A program made the position numbers and the translations under genes. A stretch of 64,000 nt of DNA, taken from Methylocapsa sp. S129. Lineage in GTDB: Bacteria > Pseudomonadota > Alphaproteobacteria > Rhizobiales > Beijerinckiaceae. The DNA is taken from positions 45,117 through 109,116 of the forward strand of contig NZ_LMUI01000027.1 of the NCBI RefSeq assembly GCF_009765995.1. Reading direction: 5' to 3'. Positions 8,704 to 16,812 of the stretch are shown piece after piece; positions within the stretch are counted from its first letter, which is position 1, and each line of letters begins with the position of its first letter. The notes beneath the pieces were generated by a model that was not told the DNA's origin, did no database searches, and worked only from the letters and a program-made list of their open reading frames with translations.

Positions 8704-9311
8704 TTGTCGTTGGACTGACCGGCTCAATCGCTATGGGCAAATCCACTGCCTCCGCGATGCTTGCGGCGGAGGGCGCTCCGGTGTTCGATTCCGACGCTGC
8801 GGTCCATGCTCTTTATGGCGGCTCTGGCGCACAGGCGGTCGAGATGGCGTTTCCAGGCGTTCTCGTGCAGGGCGCCATCGATCGCGATCGCCTGGCGCAA
8901 CGCGTGATGGGCGATGGCGCCGCGCTCGCGCGGCTCGAAGGCATCGTTCATCCGATGGTTGCGAAGGCGCGAGAAGAGTTTCTATCGCGCGCCGCCGCGC
9001 GGGGCGTGCGCCTTGTCGTCGCCGACGTTCCGTTGCTGTTCGAATCGGGAAGCGAAAAGTCGGTCGATATTATTATTGTCGTCAGCGCGTCGGAAATTGT
9101 GCAAAAGGCCCGGGCGCTGGCCAGAGAAGGCATGACTTTGGAGCGATTTGCCAAGATCATCGCGAGGCAGATGCCGGATCGGGAAAAGCGGCGCAGAGCC
9201 CATGTGGTTATCGACACGAGTGGCGCGATGGATGCGACCCGCGCTCAGTTGCGGGGGTTCTTGCGCTGCGCTTCAAGCATGATCGGCAAGAGAGCGAATC
9301 CAGATGCGTGA
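8700..9311 (+). CDS. coaE: Dephospho-CoA kinase
   Basis: Last step of coenzyme A synthesis: phosphorylation of the ribose 3' hydroxyl of dephospho-CoA. The 203-residue protein has the P-loop GLTGSIAMGKST at its start, a DSDAAVHALY segment for substrate, the lid-region HPMVAKAREEF and the DVPLLFESG motif. It starts with GTG, overlapping the aroE stop, and overlaps dnaQ by 8 bases at its end. This tight packing points to one transcript running from PPSR to dnaQ. Confidence 0.95.
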   Translation: MIVVGLTGSIAMGKSTASAMLAAEGAPVFDSDAAVHALYGGSGAQAVEMAFPGVLVQGAIDRDRLAQRVMGDGAALARLEGIVHPMVAKAREEFLSRAAARGVRLVVADVPLLFESGSEKSVDIIIVVSASEIVQKARALAREGMTLERFAKIIARQMPDREKRRRAHVVIDTSGAMDATRAQLRGFLRCASSMIGKRANPDA

Positions 9312-10005
9312 AATCATTCTCGACACCGAAACAACCGGCCTCAGCCCGGCGGAGGGACACAGGCTCGTAGAGATCGGCTGTCTGGAAATCGTCAATCAGA
9401 TCCCGACCGGCGCCACCTATCATGTCCTCATCAATCCCGAGCGCGATGTGCCGGACGAGGCCTATCGCGTCCATGGTCATTCAACGACGTTTCTGGCCGA
9501 TAAGCCAGTTTTCGCGCAAGTCGTGACCGAATTTCTTGCTTTCATTGGCGAAGATCGACTGGTCATCCACAATGCCGAATTCGACATGCGCTTCATCAAC
9601 GCGGAACTGGTCAAGACCGGCCGCGATCCGATTTCGAACAGTCGCGTCATCGACACGCTCGCCTTGGCAAGGCGAAAGCACCCTGGCGCTCCCAATAGCC
9701 TCGACGCGCTTTGCGATCGCTATCGCATCGATCGATCGCGACGGATAAAGCATGGCGCGCTGCTCGACGCCGAAATCCTGGTGGAGGTTTATGGCGAGCT
9801 GCTTGGCGGTCGCCAGCGTTCTCTGGTCTTTTCCGGCAACGAGCGCGCCAATCGGTCGGGAGTAGCGCCGGTAGTGGAGCGAAAGTCCAGATCGGCGCCG
9901 CTTGCCTCCCTCCTGACGAATGGAGAGAGCGTGGCGCATGCCGACCATATCGCTAGACTTGGCGAAGGCGCGCTTTGGCGCCGCTATATGGCAGCGGGAC
10001 GTTGA
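9304..10005 (+). CDS. dnaQ: DNA polymerase III epsilon subunit (proofreading exonuclease)
   Basis: 3'-5' exonuclease of the replicative polymerase, 233 residues. The three DEDDh motifs are visible: DTETTGLSP near the N-terminus, HNAEFDMRFIN around residues 96-106, and HGALLDAEIL around 150-160. The C-terminal tail after the exonuclease domain is where the polymerase alpha subunit is normally bound. It is the last gene of the origin-proximal operon and converges on secB with about 67 bases between the stops. Confidence 0.95.
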   Translation: MREIILDTETTGLSPAEGHRLVEIGCLEIVNQIPTGATYHVLINPERDVPDEAYRVHGHSTTFLADKPVFAQVVTEFLAFIGEDRLVIHNAEFDMRFINAELVKTGRDPISNSRVIDTLALARRKHPGAPNSLDALCDRYRIDRSRRIKHGALLDAEILVEVYGELLGGRQRSLVFSGNERANRSGVAPVVERKSRSAPLASLLTNGESVAHADHIARLGEGALWRRYMAAGR

Positions 10006-10052
10006 AAGCGCCGGACGCTCGCCGCAGCCGGATAGCTCTCAACTTAAGCCAT

Positions 10053-10071
10053 ACGCTTAACTAAGCGTTAA
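10053..10071. promoter_or_regulatory. Palindromic element with CtrA-like box between dnaQ and secB
   Basis: A 7-bp inverted repeat (ACGCTTA, 2-base loop, TAAGCGT; 10053-10068) overlaps a perfect TTAA-N7-TTAA arrangement (10057-10071). Because both flanking genes end here, a weak bidirectional terminator is as likely as a CtrA site. No T-run follows on either strand. Confidence 0.3.
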
Positions 10072-10072
10072 G

Positions 10073-10555
10073 TCAGGCGGCTCCGGATTGAGCCGTCGCT
10101 GCGGCGACGCGCTGCACGAATAACGCTTGGAAATCAATCGGGTCGATATAGAGCGGCGGATAGCCGCCATTGCGCACCGCGTCGGCGATGATCTGCCGGG
10201 CAAACGGGAAGAGAAGCCTTGGGCCCTCGATCATAATGGCGGGCTGGACCTGCTCGGCCGGGATGTTCTCGATGCGAAAAACGCCGGCATAATTGAGTTC
10301 GAACTTGAACAGTGTATTTTCGCCCTCGCCCGCGCCGCCTTCCATCACCAGATTGACCTCATAATCGGTCGGTGCAAGCTGGCGAGCGTTGACGTTGATC
10401 TGGACTGAAATGTTCGGGCTTTGCTGCTGCGGGCCGAGCGTGCGCGGCGCATTCGGGTTTTCGAAGGAAAAGTCCTTGGAATACTGAACCAGCACCGTCA
10501 ATCTGGGCGTATTATTGGCTGCTGGAGCCGCGCCATTGCCGTTTTGGTCGACCAT
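10073..10555 (-). CDS. secB: Protein-export chaperone SecB
   Basis: Homotetrameric cytosolic chaperone that keeps preproteins unfolded and hands them to SecA. The 160-residue product carries the family core (LTVLVQYSKDFSFENPNAP, then INVNARQL and LLFPFARQIIADAVRNGGYPPLYIDPIDF). I start at the ATG at 10555, where a GGAGAG site lies 6 bases upstream; the frame is open 11 codons further without support. The position next to dnaQ is the usual one in alphaproteobacteria. Confidence 0.96.
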   Translation of the reverse strand: MVDQNGNGAAPAANNTPRLTVLVQYSKDFSFENPNAPRTLGPQQQSPNISVQINVNARQLAPTDYEVNLVMEGGAGEGENTLFKFELNYAGVFRIENIPAEQVQPAIMIEGPRLLFPFARQIIADAVRNGGYPPLYIDPIDFQALFVQRVAAATAQSGAA

Positions 10556-10817
10556 CCGATTCTCTCCCCGCCCGTAAGCGTTTTCCAAACGAAAGCGCTG
10601 CCGGTTTGCGCCACAAATTGCATCAAAATTCGAACATTGGCGCGTGAATGGCCCCGAAAGAACAGAAAGCGCTTTTCCGGCCCCTTCAGCGACGATGGCG
10701 ACGATATTCTGGCTGGTCGCCTAGCACGTCATTAGCGGTCGAACAAGAACGCATGATGGCGTTTCAAGTTGTGCGAGCGATGCAATTCAAATTGCGGGCG
10801 CGATGATCACAGGGGCG

Positions 10818-12053
10818 TCAAAGGCGAGGCCAGACAAAATTATCCGCGCGGCCCAATTTGGGTTCGATCGGAGCGCCTTGCGCCAGTATCCGTTCGAGCG
10901 GGCCGCCTTCCCGCGCCGCGGATTGACGGGTAATCAGCACGCCGCCGGGCGACAATGGCCTTGCCGTCAGCGGTAGAATCGGACCTGCCAGCGGTCTTTC
11001 GGGCTCAGGCGATGTTGGCGCGCCGGCGGGGGAGGCGACGCCCATTTCGCGGCGGATCTGCGCGTTAATGTCGATGGCGGCCTGCTCGATGTCGGGAGGC
11101 AGGTTGGCGATGTCGCTCTGTGGCCTGGCCGCGTCAACCGCCCGCCGGATGTCGGTTTCGAGGAATTGCGCCAGCTTGCGAGCGCCGGCCTTTGTAAAGT
11201 GTATTCCATCGGTCGCCCGCAGTTTTGCGTTCTGACCATTTATGTCCGGGCCGTAGGCGTTATATGCGCCGCTTTCGTCGGCAAATGCGTCCCAAATGTC
11301 GATGTATTGGGCGCCCGTCTTTTCGGCTCGCTCTTTATACAATTCGTTGAGCTTGATGACCTGCGCGTTGAACAATTCGCTGCGCATTGGCGGCAAGCCA
11401 ACCCAGATGACCGGAACATGAGCGAGTTTGAATGGCGCAACCAGACGTTCGATGCGCTGCCCATAGAGTTCGCGCCATTTATCGCTCAGCGGATCGAGCG
11501 CGCCAGCGCCGTCTTTGAGGGCCTGAACATCGTTGATCCCGAGGATAATGACGACAAAATCAAGCTTGTCCTTGGCGGCGGCCAGGTCATGCCCGACCTT
11601 TAACCAGTCGTAAAAATCGTCGCGGACAAGGCCGGAGGATTCATGCGCGCGTCCGACAACCGCAATTTCGGGCCTGTCGGCGAAGGCCTGGCTCAATCCG
11701 TCGGCGGCATAGACCGCCAGGCTGTCGCCCAGCACATTGATGAAAAACGTCGGCTCGATCGGCGTTCCGCCAATCGAGCCCGGCGCTCGCGTTGCTTCGG
11801 AGGGCACGAAATCACGCACCGATTTGTGGGCGGGGCGCGATTGAACAACCTTGGGTTTCTGGGCGGCTTGATCGGATTGCTGCTGCTGCTGCTGAACGAA
11901 GAAGTCCACCGGGCTCTGGCTTCCGGCAAAGACCGCAGGGCCGCCCGTCGCATAGAGGAAGAGCGCGACGGCGACGATTTTGCAGGGGCCGGGGATGCGG
12001 ATTTGCTTCAGCGCGGCGGCGATGGCTTTGGCTATCACATTGATCTCAATCAT
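10818..12053 (-). CDS. DUF459-type SGNH/GDSL hydrolase, secreted
   Basis: Exported esterase/lipase-fold protein of 411 residues. A hydrophobic N-terminal segment (about residues 24-45) acts as a signal or anchor, followed by a glutamine run. The SGNH blocks are visible: the nucleophile serine in VLGDSLAVY, the block III asparagine in LGINDVQ and the catalytic Asp-His pair in TDGIHF. DUF459 members are often linked to acylation or deacylation of envelope polysaccharides, and the lytic transglycosylase upstream fits an envelope role. ATG 12053 is the preferred start; a TTG at 12104 would overlap the upstream gene. The exact substrate is unknown. Confidence 0.85.
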   Translation of the reverse strand: MIEINVIAKAIAAALKQIRIPGPCKIVAVALFLYATGGPAVFAGSQSPVDFFVQQQQQQSDQAAQKPKVVQSRPAHKSVRDFVPSEATRAPGSIGGTPIEPTFFINVLGDSLAVYAADGLSQAFADRPEIAVVGRAHESSGLVRDDFYDWLKVGHDLAAAKDKLDFVVIILGINDVQALKDGAGALDPLSDKWRELYGQRIERLVAPFKLAHVPVIWVGLPPMRSELFNAQVIKLNELYKERAEKTGAQYIDIWDAFADESGAYNAYGPDINGQNAKLRATDGIHFTKAGARKLAQFLETDIRRAVDAARPQSDIANLPPDIEQAAIDINAQIRREMGVASPAGAPTSPEPERPLAGPILPLTARPLSPGGVLITRQSAAREGGPLERILAQGAPIEPKLGRADNFVWPRL

Positions 12054-12075
12054 GAATTGATGGAGAAGGTCAGTG

Positions 12076-13368
12076 CTATTTACGCATTTTCGACAAGAGA
12101 ACAAGCGTCGGATAGCCGTCGGGGATCAACCCTGTCTTTTCCTGGTAGGCGCGCAGGGCCGCCCGGCCGGATTCGCCAATCTTCCCGTCCAGTTCGCCCA
12201 CATCATAGCCCATTTTCTTCAGTCGAGTCTGCATTTCGCGCATTTGGGCGGCGCTGAGCTGCGGATCGTGGATAGGCCAGGCGGCTTGGAGGGGGCCGCC
12301 GCCCATCGCGCGATCGCCGAGCAAGGCGACGCCTAAAGCGTAGGATGTTGAATTATTATAGCTTTTTATCACTTTAAAATTAGGCGTCACCAGAAATATA
12401 GGCCCTTTCAGCCCCGCTGTGATCAGAAGCTCCGCCTCGCCCGATTGCGGCATCGCCTTGCCGTCGGCGCGTTTGACGCCGCGCTCGGCAAAAGCGCTGA
12501 ACGAGGCGTAATGGGAGGAATCGGCGTCCTTGAGGTCGAAGCCTTCCGGCAGGATCACTTCAAAGCCCCAGGGCTGGCCGAGGATCCAGCCGTGTTTGGC
12601 CAGATAATTGGCGGTCGAACCAATCGCGTCAGGGGCGCTGGTCCAAATGTCGCGCCGGCCGGCGCCGTCGAAATCGACGGCATATTCACGAAAACTCGAA
12701 GGCATGAACTGGGTCTGTCCCATCGCCCCGGCCCAGGAGCCTTTCATCCGCGCCGGCGTAATGTCGCCCTCCTCCAGAATCTGCAGCGCGGCGATGAGTT
12801 CGTCCTTGAAATAATCGCCGCGATAATGGACGTAGGCGAGGCTCGCCAGCGCGCGGATCACATAGTCCGAGCCTGCGAAAGCGCCAAAATCCGTCTCCAT
12901 TCCCCAGATGCCGGTCACAACGGATGCGTCGACGCCGAATTTATGCTGCGCTTTCGACAGCCAGGATTGGTATTGTTGCGCTGCCGCCTCAGCCCGCTCG
13001 ATGCGATTGGTCGAGACGGCGGAGGCGAGATATTCCCATATCGGCTTGACGAATTCAGCCTGCGCGTTGGTGTTGGCGACCACTTTGGCGTCATAGGTCA
13101 CGCCGCGGAACGCAAGATCGAAGGTTTTCCGCGAAACCCCATGCGCCCGCGCCTCGGGCCAAACGCTCTCGATGAAGAGCTGAAAGGAATGATCGGCGGC
13201 GGTCGTTTTGACGTGGGAGGCGACCTTTGTCTTGGCGTGCGAAGCCGCTAGCGCCGCCGCCGCCGGCAGCAGCAGGAGCATCGCGCCCAGAATGGAAAAC
13301 GTCCGCACGAGCCTTGTCGCCCTGGCGGCTCGAAATAATGTCGGGGCGGCGCCCTCGGCGAAATTCAT
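12076..13368 (-). CDS. Lytic murein transglycosylase (MltB type) with peptidoglycan-binding domain
   Basis: Periplasmic enzyme of 430 residues that cleaves peptidoglycan strands to 1,6-anhydromuropeptides. A hydrophobic export segment lies at about 20-42. The SLT_2/MltB catalytic domain follows, with the catalytic glutamate in GIWGMETDFGAF (E158) and conserved GAMGQTQFMPSSF. A C-terminal PG_binding_1 repeat (about 365-425) docks to the wall. The ATG at 13368 has GAGAGAA 6 bases upstream. The next gene downstream is an SGNH hydrolase 22 bases away, probably cotranscribed. Confidence 0.93.
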   Translation of the reverse strand: MNFAEGAAPTLFRAARATRLVRTFSILGAMLLLLPAAAALAASHAKTKVASHVKTTAADHSFQLFIESVWPEARAHGVSRKTFDLAFRGVTYDAKVVANTNAQAEFVKPIWEYLASAVSTNRIERAEAAAQQYQSWLSKAQHKFGVDASVVTGIWGMETDFGAFAGSDYVIRALASLAYVHYRGDYFKDELIAALQILEEGDITPARMKGSWAGAMGQTQFMPSSFREYAVDFDGAGRRDIWTSAPDAIGSTANYLAKHGWILGQPWGFEVILPEGFDLKDADSSHYASFSAFAERGVKRADGKAMPQSGEAELLITAGLKGPIFLVTPNFKVIKSYNNSTSYALGVALLGDRAMGGGPLQAAWPIHDPQLSAAQMREMQTRLKKMGYDVGELDGKIGESGRAALRAYQEKTGLIPDGYPTLVLLSKMRK

Positions 13369-13580
13369 GGCGGATTCTCTCGGCGATCTGCGCCAAGTCT
13401 ACAATTGCGCCGTTTACGAAGAAGTTACTATGATTTTGGGCGCCGGCCCGGTTGAAATTCAGGGGCCGCGCCCATCTGCGCCTAACAAAAGGGAACAATT
13501 GACAATGAGCGCTTACGCGCCGAACGCGCCGATCAAGCCATCGTTCGCAAGGCTCATATTAAAAGGAACGCGCAATTGGA

Positions 13581-13606
13581 ATGATGAGGCGGCGCCGCCT
13601 CATCAT
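13581..13606. repeat. Perfect 26-bp palindrome upstream of the PRC-barrel gene
   Basis: Two 13-base arms (ATGATGAGGCGGC and its exact complement) meet without a spacer. The palindrome lies in the divergent gap between the lytic transglycosylase and the PRC-barrel gene, 56 bases before the latter's start. No T-run follows, so it is not a standard terminator; a dimeric-repressor operator or a leader hairpin is possible. Confidence 0.6.
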
Positions 13607-13662
13607 GGACACGAAGCGGTGCGACGCTAATCGTCTCGATCAGGAAAGGAGCTTTTGTCCCG

Positions 13663-14229
13663 ATGCCCGCAAGGATGTCGCGCGCCTGTATAGCCCTTTG
13701 TCTGGTCGCCTTCCCCTTGGCTTTTCCACATCGCGTGTTAGCTCAGGCGCCGGCGAGCGACTCCCCGCCGGCTGCGACAGCGCCCGAGGCGGCCAAGCCG
13801 CCCCCCGCAACCGAAACGCCAGCCGTCGTCGCTGACGGGAATGCGGCTGAAACGCTTCTCGGCAAGCCGGTGCAGAGCGCGAAAGGCGAAGATTTGGGCC
13901 GCATTGTCGACGTCATCGTCGACCGCACTGGCACGGTGCGGGCCGCCATCATTGATTTCGGCGGCTTCCTTGGCGTCGGCACGCGAAAAATCGCGGTCGA
14001 TTGGCATGTGCTGCACTTTCCGCAAGACGGCGGCATGGACAAGCTTATCGCGGATCTGCCGCGGGATCGGTTGCGAAAGGCGCCGGTGTTCAAGGACGGT
14101 GAACCCGCCGTCATCATGGGCAGGGCGAACGCGGCCCCGCCGCCGGCTCCTTCCTCAGACGCACCGGGTTCGTCCCCCGTGGCTCCGACCACGCGGCCGG
14201 ACACGGGCTCGCCTGCGCCCAAGCCGTGA
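13663..14229 (+). CDS. Secreted PRC-barrel domain protein
   Basis: Exported 188-residue protein: a signal peptide (about residues 1-28, ending VLAQ), a proline/alanine-rich linker, then a PRC-barrel domain at about 60-145 (LLGKPVQSAKGEDLGRIVD, VRAAIIDFGGFLGVG, KIAVDW) and a disordered proline-rich tail. PRC barrels are small beta domains found in photosynthetic reaction centres, RimM and many rhizobial envelope proteins of unknown role. A ribosome site, AAGGAG, lies rather far (about 12 bases) upstream, so an internal ATG at 13675 is possible. An MFS transporter follows 13 bases later. Confidence 0.8.
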   Translation: MPARMSRACIALCLVAFPLAFPHRVLAQAPASDSPPAATAPEAAKPPPATETPAVVADGNAAETLLGKPVQSAKGEDLGRIVDVIVDRTGTVRAAIIDFGGFLGVGTRKIAVDWHVLHFPQDGGMDKLIADLPRDRLRKAPVFKDGEPAVIMGRANAAPPPAPSSDAPGSSPVAPTTRPDTGSPAPKP

Positions 14230-14242
14230 CGGGCCTGGCGCC

Positions 14243-15535
14243 ATGCAGTCGAGAGCGGCCCCGCCGATCGTTCAGGCCGACCAGCCTGATGACGTCTCGC
14301 TGCAGCGAAACTCTAACAAGGACCGCGCCGCGCCGGTCTCCGCGCGGAGCCGCCGGGGCCTGGACTGGTTCGTTTTCTTTGTCGCCGACATCCAAACCGG
14401 ATTTGGCCCCTTCGTCGCCGTTTTTCTGACAACCCAGAAATGGACGCAGGTCGACATCGGGCTTGTCCTTACCGTCAGCGGTCTTGTCAGTCTGATCGGC
14501 CAGGTTCCATTTGGGGCGCTAGTGGATGCCGCCCGTTCGCTGCGCGCTGTGGCTGTTGTCGCGCTTGTCACGATCGGTGCTAGCGCGTTCGCCTTCGCGG
14601 CTTGGCCGATCTTTCCGGTGGTGCTGGCCTCGCGCGTGATTCACGCAGCGGCAAGTTGCATGCTCGGGCTTGCGCTGGTCTCGATCAGTCTCGGCCTTAC
14701 CGGAGAAAGCGGCGTGAGCGAGCGGCTCGGACGCAACGCCGCCTTCGCTTCGGCGGGCACGGGGATTGCTGCGGCGATTATGGGCGCTTGTGGTTATTAT
14801 TTGTCGAACCGCGCTGTATTTTTTCTCGCCGGCGCGTTGGTTTTGCCAGCCATTATTGCGCTGTCCCGCATCCGGGCCAATGAGATCGGACCGGCGTCCG
14901 ACGCGGCCCGCGGGGCGCCGACGAATCCCAAGGCGCTTGCAGTCGGCCTCAGCGAGATCGCCCACAGCCGGCCGCTTGTCGTCTTTGCACTCTGCGTCGC
15001 CCTTTTTCATCTCGCCAATGCGGCTATGCTGCCGCTAGCGGCGAGCATGCTGACGCTCCGGTCAAGCGAAATTGCGACGATCATGGTCGCCGCGGCGATG
15101 GTGGTCCCCCAATTTACCGTGACGCTGCTTTCACCATGGGTCGGCCGAATGGCGCACTGCTGGGGTCGAAGGCCGTTTCTACTGTTCGGCTTTGGCGCGC
15201 TTTGCATTCGCGGCTTTCTATTCGCCGTAACAAGCGAACCGCATTTTCTCGTCATCATTCAGGTTCTCGATGGCGTATCGGCCGCGGCGCTCGGCGTCCT
15301 CGTACCGCTCACAATTGTTGATCTCACCCGAGAACGCGGGCATTTCAACTTGGCGCAAGGCGCCGTCGGCTGCGCGATGGGCATCGGCGCAGCGATAAGC
15401 ACGACCCTGACCGGCTATATCAGCGATAATTTCGGCAGTCATGCCGCCTTCAATATGCTGACGGCGCTTGCGGCCGTCGGTTTCGTCGCGGTAGCTTTGG
15501 CAATGCCGGAGACGAAGCCGAGGCTGGAGGCCTAA
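14243..15535 (+). CDS. MFS-family transporter
   Basis: Predicted inner-membrane transporter of 430 residues with about 12 hydrophobic segments, preceded by a 35-residue polar N-terminus. The family loop between helices 2 and 3 is recognisable as GQVPFGALVDAARSLR, and a matching loop in the second half is WVGRMAHCWGRRPFLLFG. The substrate cannot be told; drug or metabolite efflux is the commonest role of this branch. I start at ATG 14243, just after the PRC-barrel gene. The frame is open upstream but overlaps that gene out of frame and lacks membrane character there. Confidence 0.85.
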   Translation: MQSRAAPPIVQADQPDDVSLQRNSNKDRAAPVSARSRRGLDWFVFFVADIQTGFGPFVAVFLTTQKWTQVDIGLVLTVSGLVSLIGQVPFGALVDAARSLRAVAVVALVTIGASAFAFAAWPIFPVVLASRVIHAAASCMLGLALVSISLGLTGESGVSERLGRNAAFASAGTGIAAAIMGACGYYLSNRAVFFLAGALVLPAIIALSRIRANEIGPASDAARGAPTNPKALAVGLSEIAHSRPLVVFALCVALFHLANAAMLPLAASMLTLRSSEIATIMVAAAMVVPQFTVTLLSPWVGRMAHCWGRRPFLLFGFGALCIRGFLFAVTSEPHFLVIIQVLDGVSAAALGVLVPLTIVDLTRERGHFNLAQGAVGCAMGIGAAISTTLTGYISDNFGSHAAFNMLTALAAVGFVAVALAMPETKPRLEA

Positions 15536-15549
15536 CGCGCCCGGAGGCT

Positions 15550-16605
15550 CTAAACTGTCGCGAGACGCGGTCGAGCGCGCTTTCCGTCAATCAGTTTGCG
15601 ATAGAGATGAATGTAGTCTTCGGCCATGCGGCGGGCCGTAAACCGCTCTTCGAATCGTCGACGGATCGCGCTTCGAGATAGCGCCGCGACTTCGCGTACG
15701 GCGCCTGCCGCGCTCGTTTCGTCCTCCACCACAAAGCCCGTGACGCCGTCTTCGACGATTTCGGAAACGGATCCACGATTGAAGGCCACGACCGGAGCGC
15801 CGCAGGCCATGGCTTCAATCATGACGAGCCCGAATGGTTCGGGCCAATCGATCGGCACCAGCAGGGCGATTGCGCCGCTCAGGAACTCCGACTTTTGTTC
15901 ATCGCCGATCTCTCCGATGAACTCTACGCCAGGCGTGGAAAGTAGCGGGCGGATCATCTCATCGAAATAATCCTCGTCAGCGCGATCGACCTTGGCTGCG
16001 ATCTTCAACGGCATCCCGCAGCGCCGCGCGATGCGGATTGCCAGATCCACGCGTTTTTCAGGAGATATCCGTCCGAGAAAGGCGAGATAAGAGGGCTGTA
16101 TCGGCTGCGGCTGCAGCAAATCGACCGGCAATCCATGGGGCACTGTCGCGACCCAGTTCGCCTTCGGGATCGGGCGGCGCTGCGCATTCGAGATTGAAAC
16201 GATGGGAATGGATGAAAATGTTGCGAATACCGGGTGATGTTCGGGTAGATCGAGGCGCCCATGAAGAGTCGTAATGAGGGGCGTTGGCTGCCGCGACATC
16301 AGCGAAAAAGGAAAGTAGTCGAGATGAAAATGCATAAGATCAAATTCATGTGAACGCCGATAGACCTGCTCGATCATCATCATGTGCAGCGCGTTGGCAT
16401 CACGTACAGTGCCGTCGAGTCGCAAGGCGCGCGGCCAGATCGGCTCCAGTTTGGCGGTGGTATTTGAATCTCCGCTTGCGAAGAGCGTAACGTCTTGTCC
16501 GAGCGCGACGAGTTCTTCGGTCAGCCAGGAAATGACTCGCTCGGTTCCGCCGTAAAGCGTTGGCGGCACAGCTTCGGTCAGGGGGGCGATTTGCGCGATC
16601 CTCAT
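15550..16605 (-). CDS. Family 4 glycosyltransferase
   Basis: GT-B fold glycosyltransferase of 351 residues that transfers a sugar from a nucleotide donor, probably onto an envelope or exopolysaccharide acceptor. The N-terminal lobe begins MRIAQIAPLTEAVPP with the glycine-rich YGGTERV loop. The C-terminal lobe has FLGRISPEKRVDLAI and the donor site PEPFGLVMIEAMACGAPVVAF with its E-x7-E motif. Start at ATG 16605, with GAGGAG 9 bases upstream. It is divergent from an ABC exporter across about 200 bases and convergent with the MFS gene. Acceptor and sugar are unknown. Confidence 0.9.
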   Translation of the reverse strand: MRIAQIAPLTEAVPPTLYGGTERVISWLTEELVALGQDVTLFASGDSNTTAKLEPIWPRALRLDGTVRDANALHMMMIEQVYRRSHEFDLMHFHLDYFPFSLMSRQPTPLITTLHGRLDLPEHHPVFATFSSIPIVSISNAQRRPIPKANWVATVPHGLPVDLLQPQPIQPSYLAFLGRISPEKRVDLAIRIARRCGMPLKIAAKVDRADEDYFDEMIRPLLSTPGVEFIGEIGDEQKSEFLSGAIALLVPIDWPEPFGLVMIEAMACGAPVVAFNRGSVSEIVEDGVTGFVVEDETSAAGAVREVAALSRSAIRRRFEERFTARRMAEDYIHLYRKLIDGKRARPRLATV

Positions 16606-16812
16606 GAAACGAATCTCCTCATTCGCTGTTAAGCTCGGACCGTGTCTCCAAACCCGGTAGCGTGGATATCGATCGAAGCCGCCCAACCGACGCCATATTG
16701 CAACGGCAATCTTGGCCATGTTGCGGCAAATAGGCCGTGACCAAATGCCGTTTGAATGTTCACGCAGGACTTCAGGTGACAATCCCGCTCAACATCCCAT
16801 CGGAGGGCAGAT

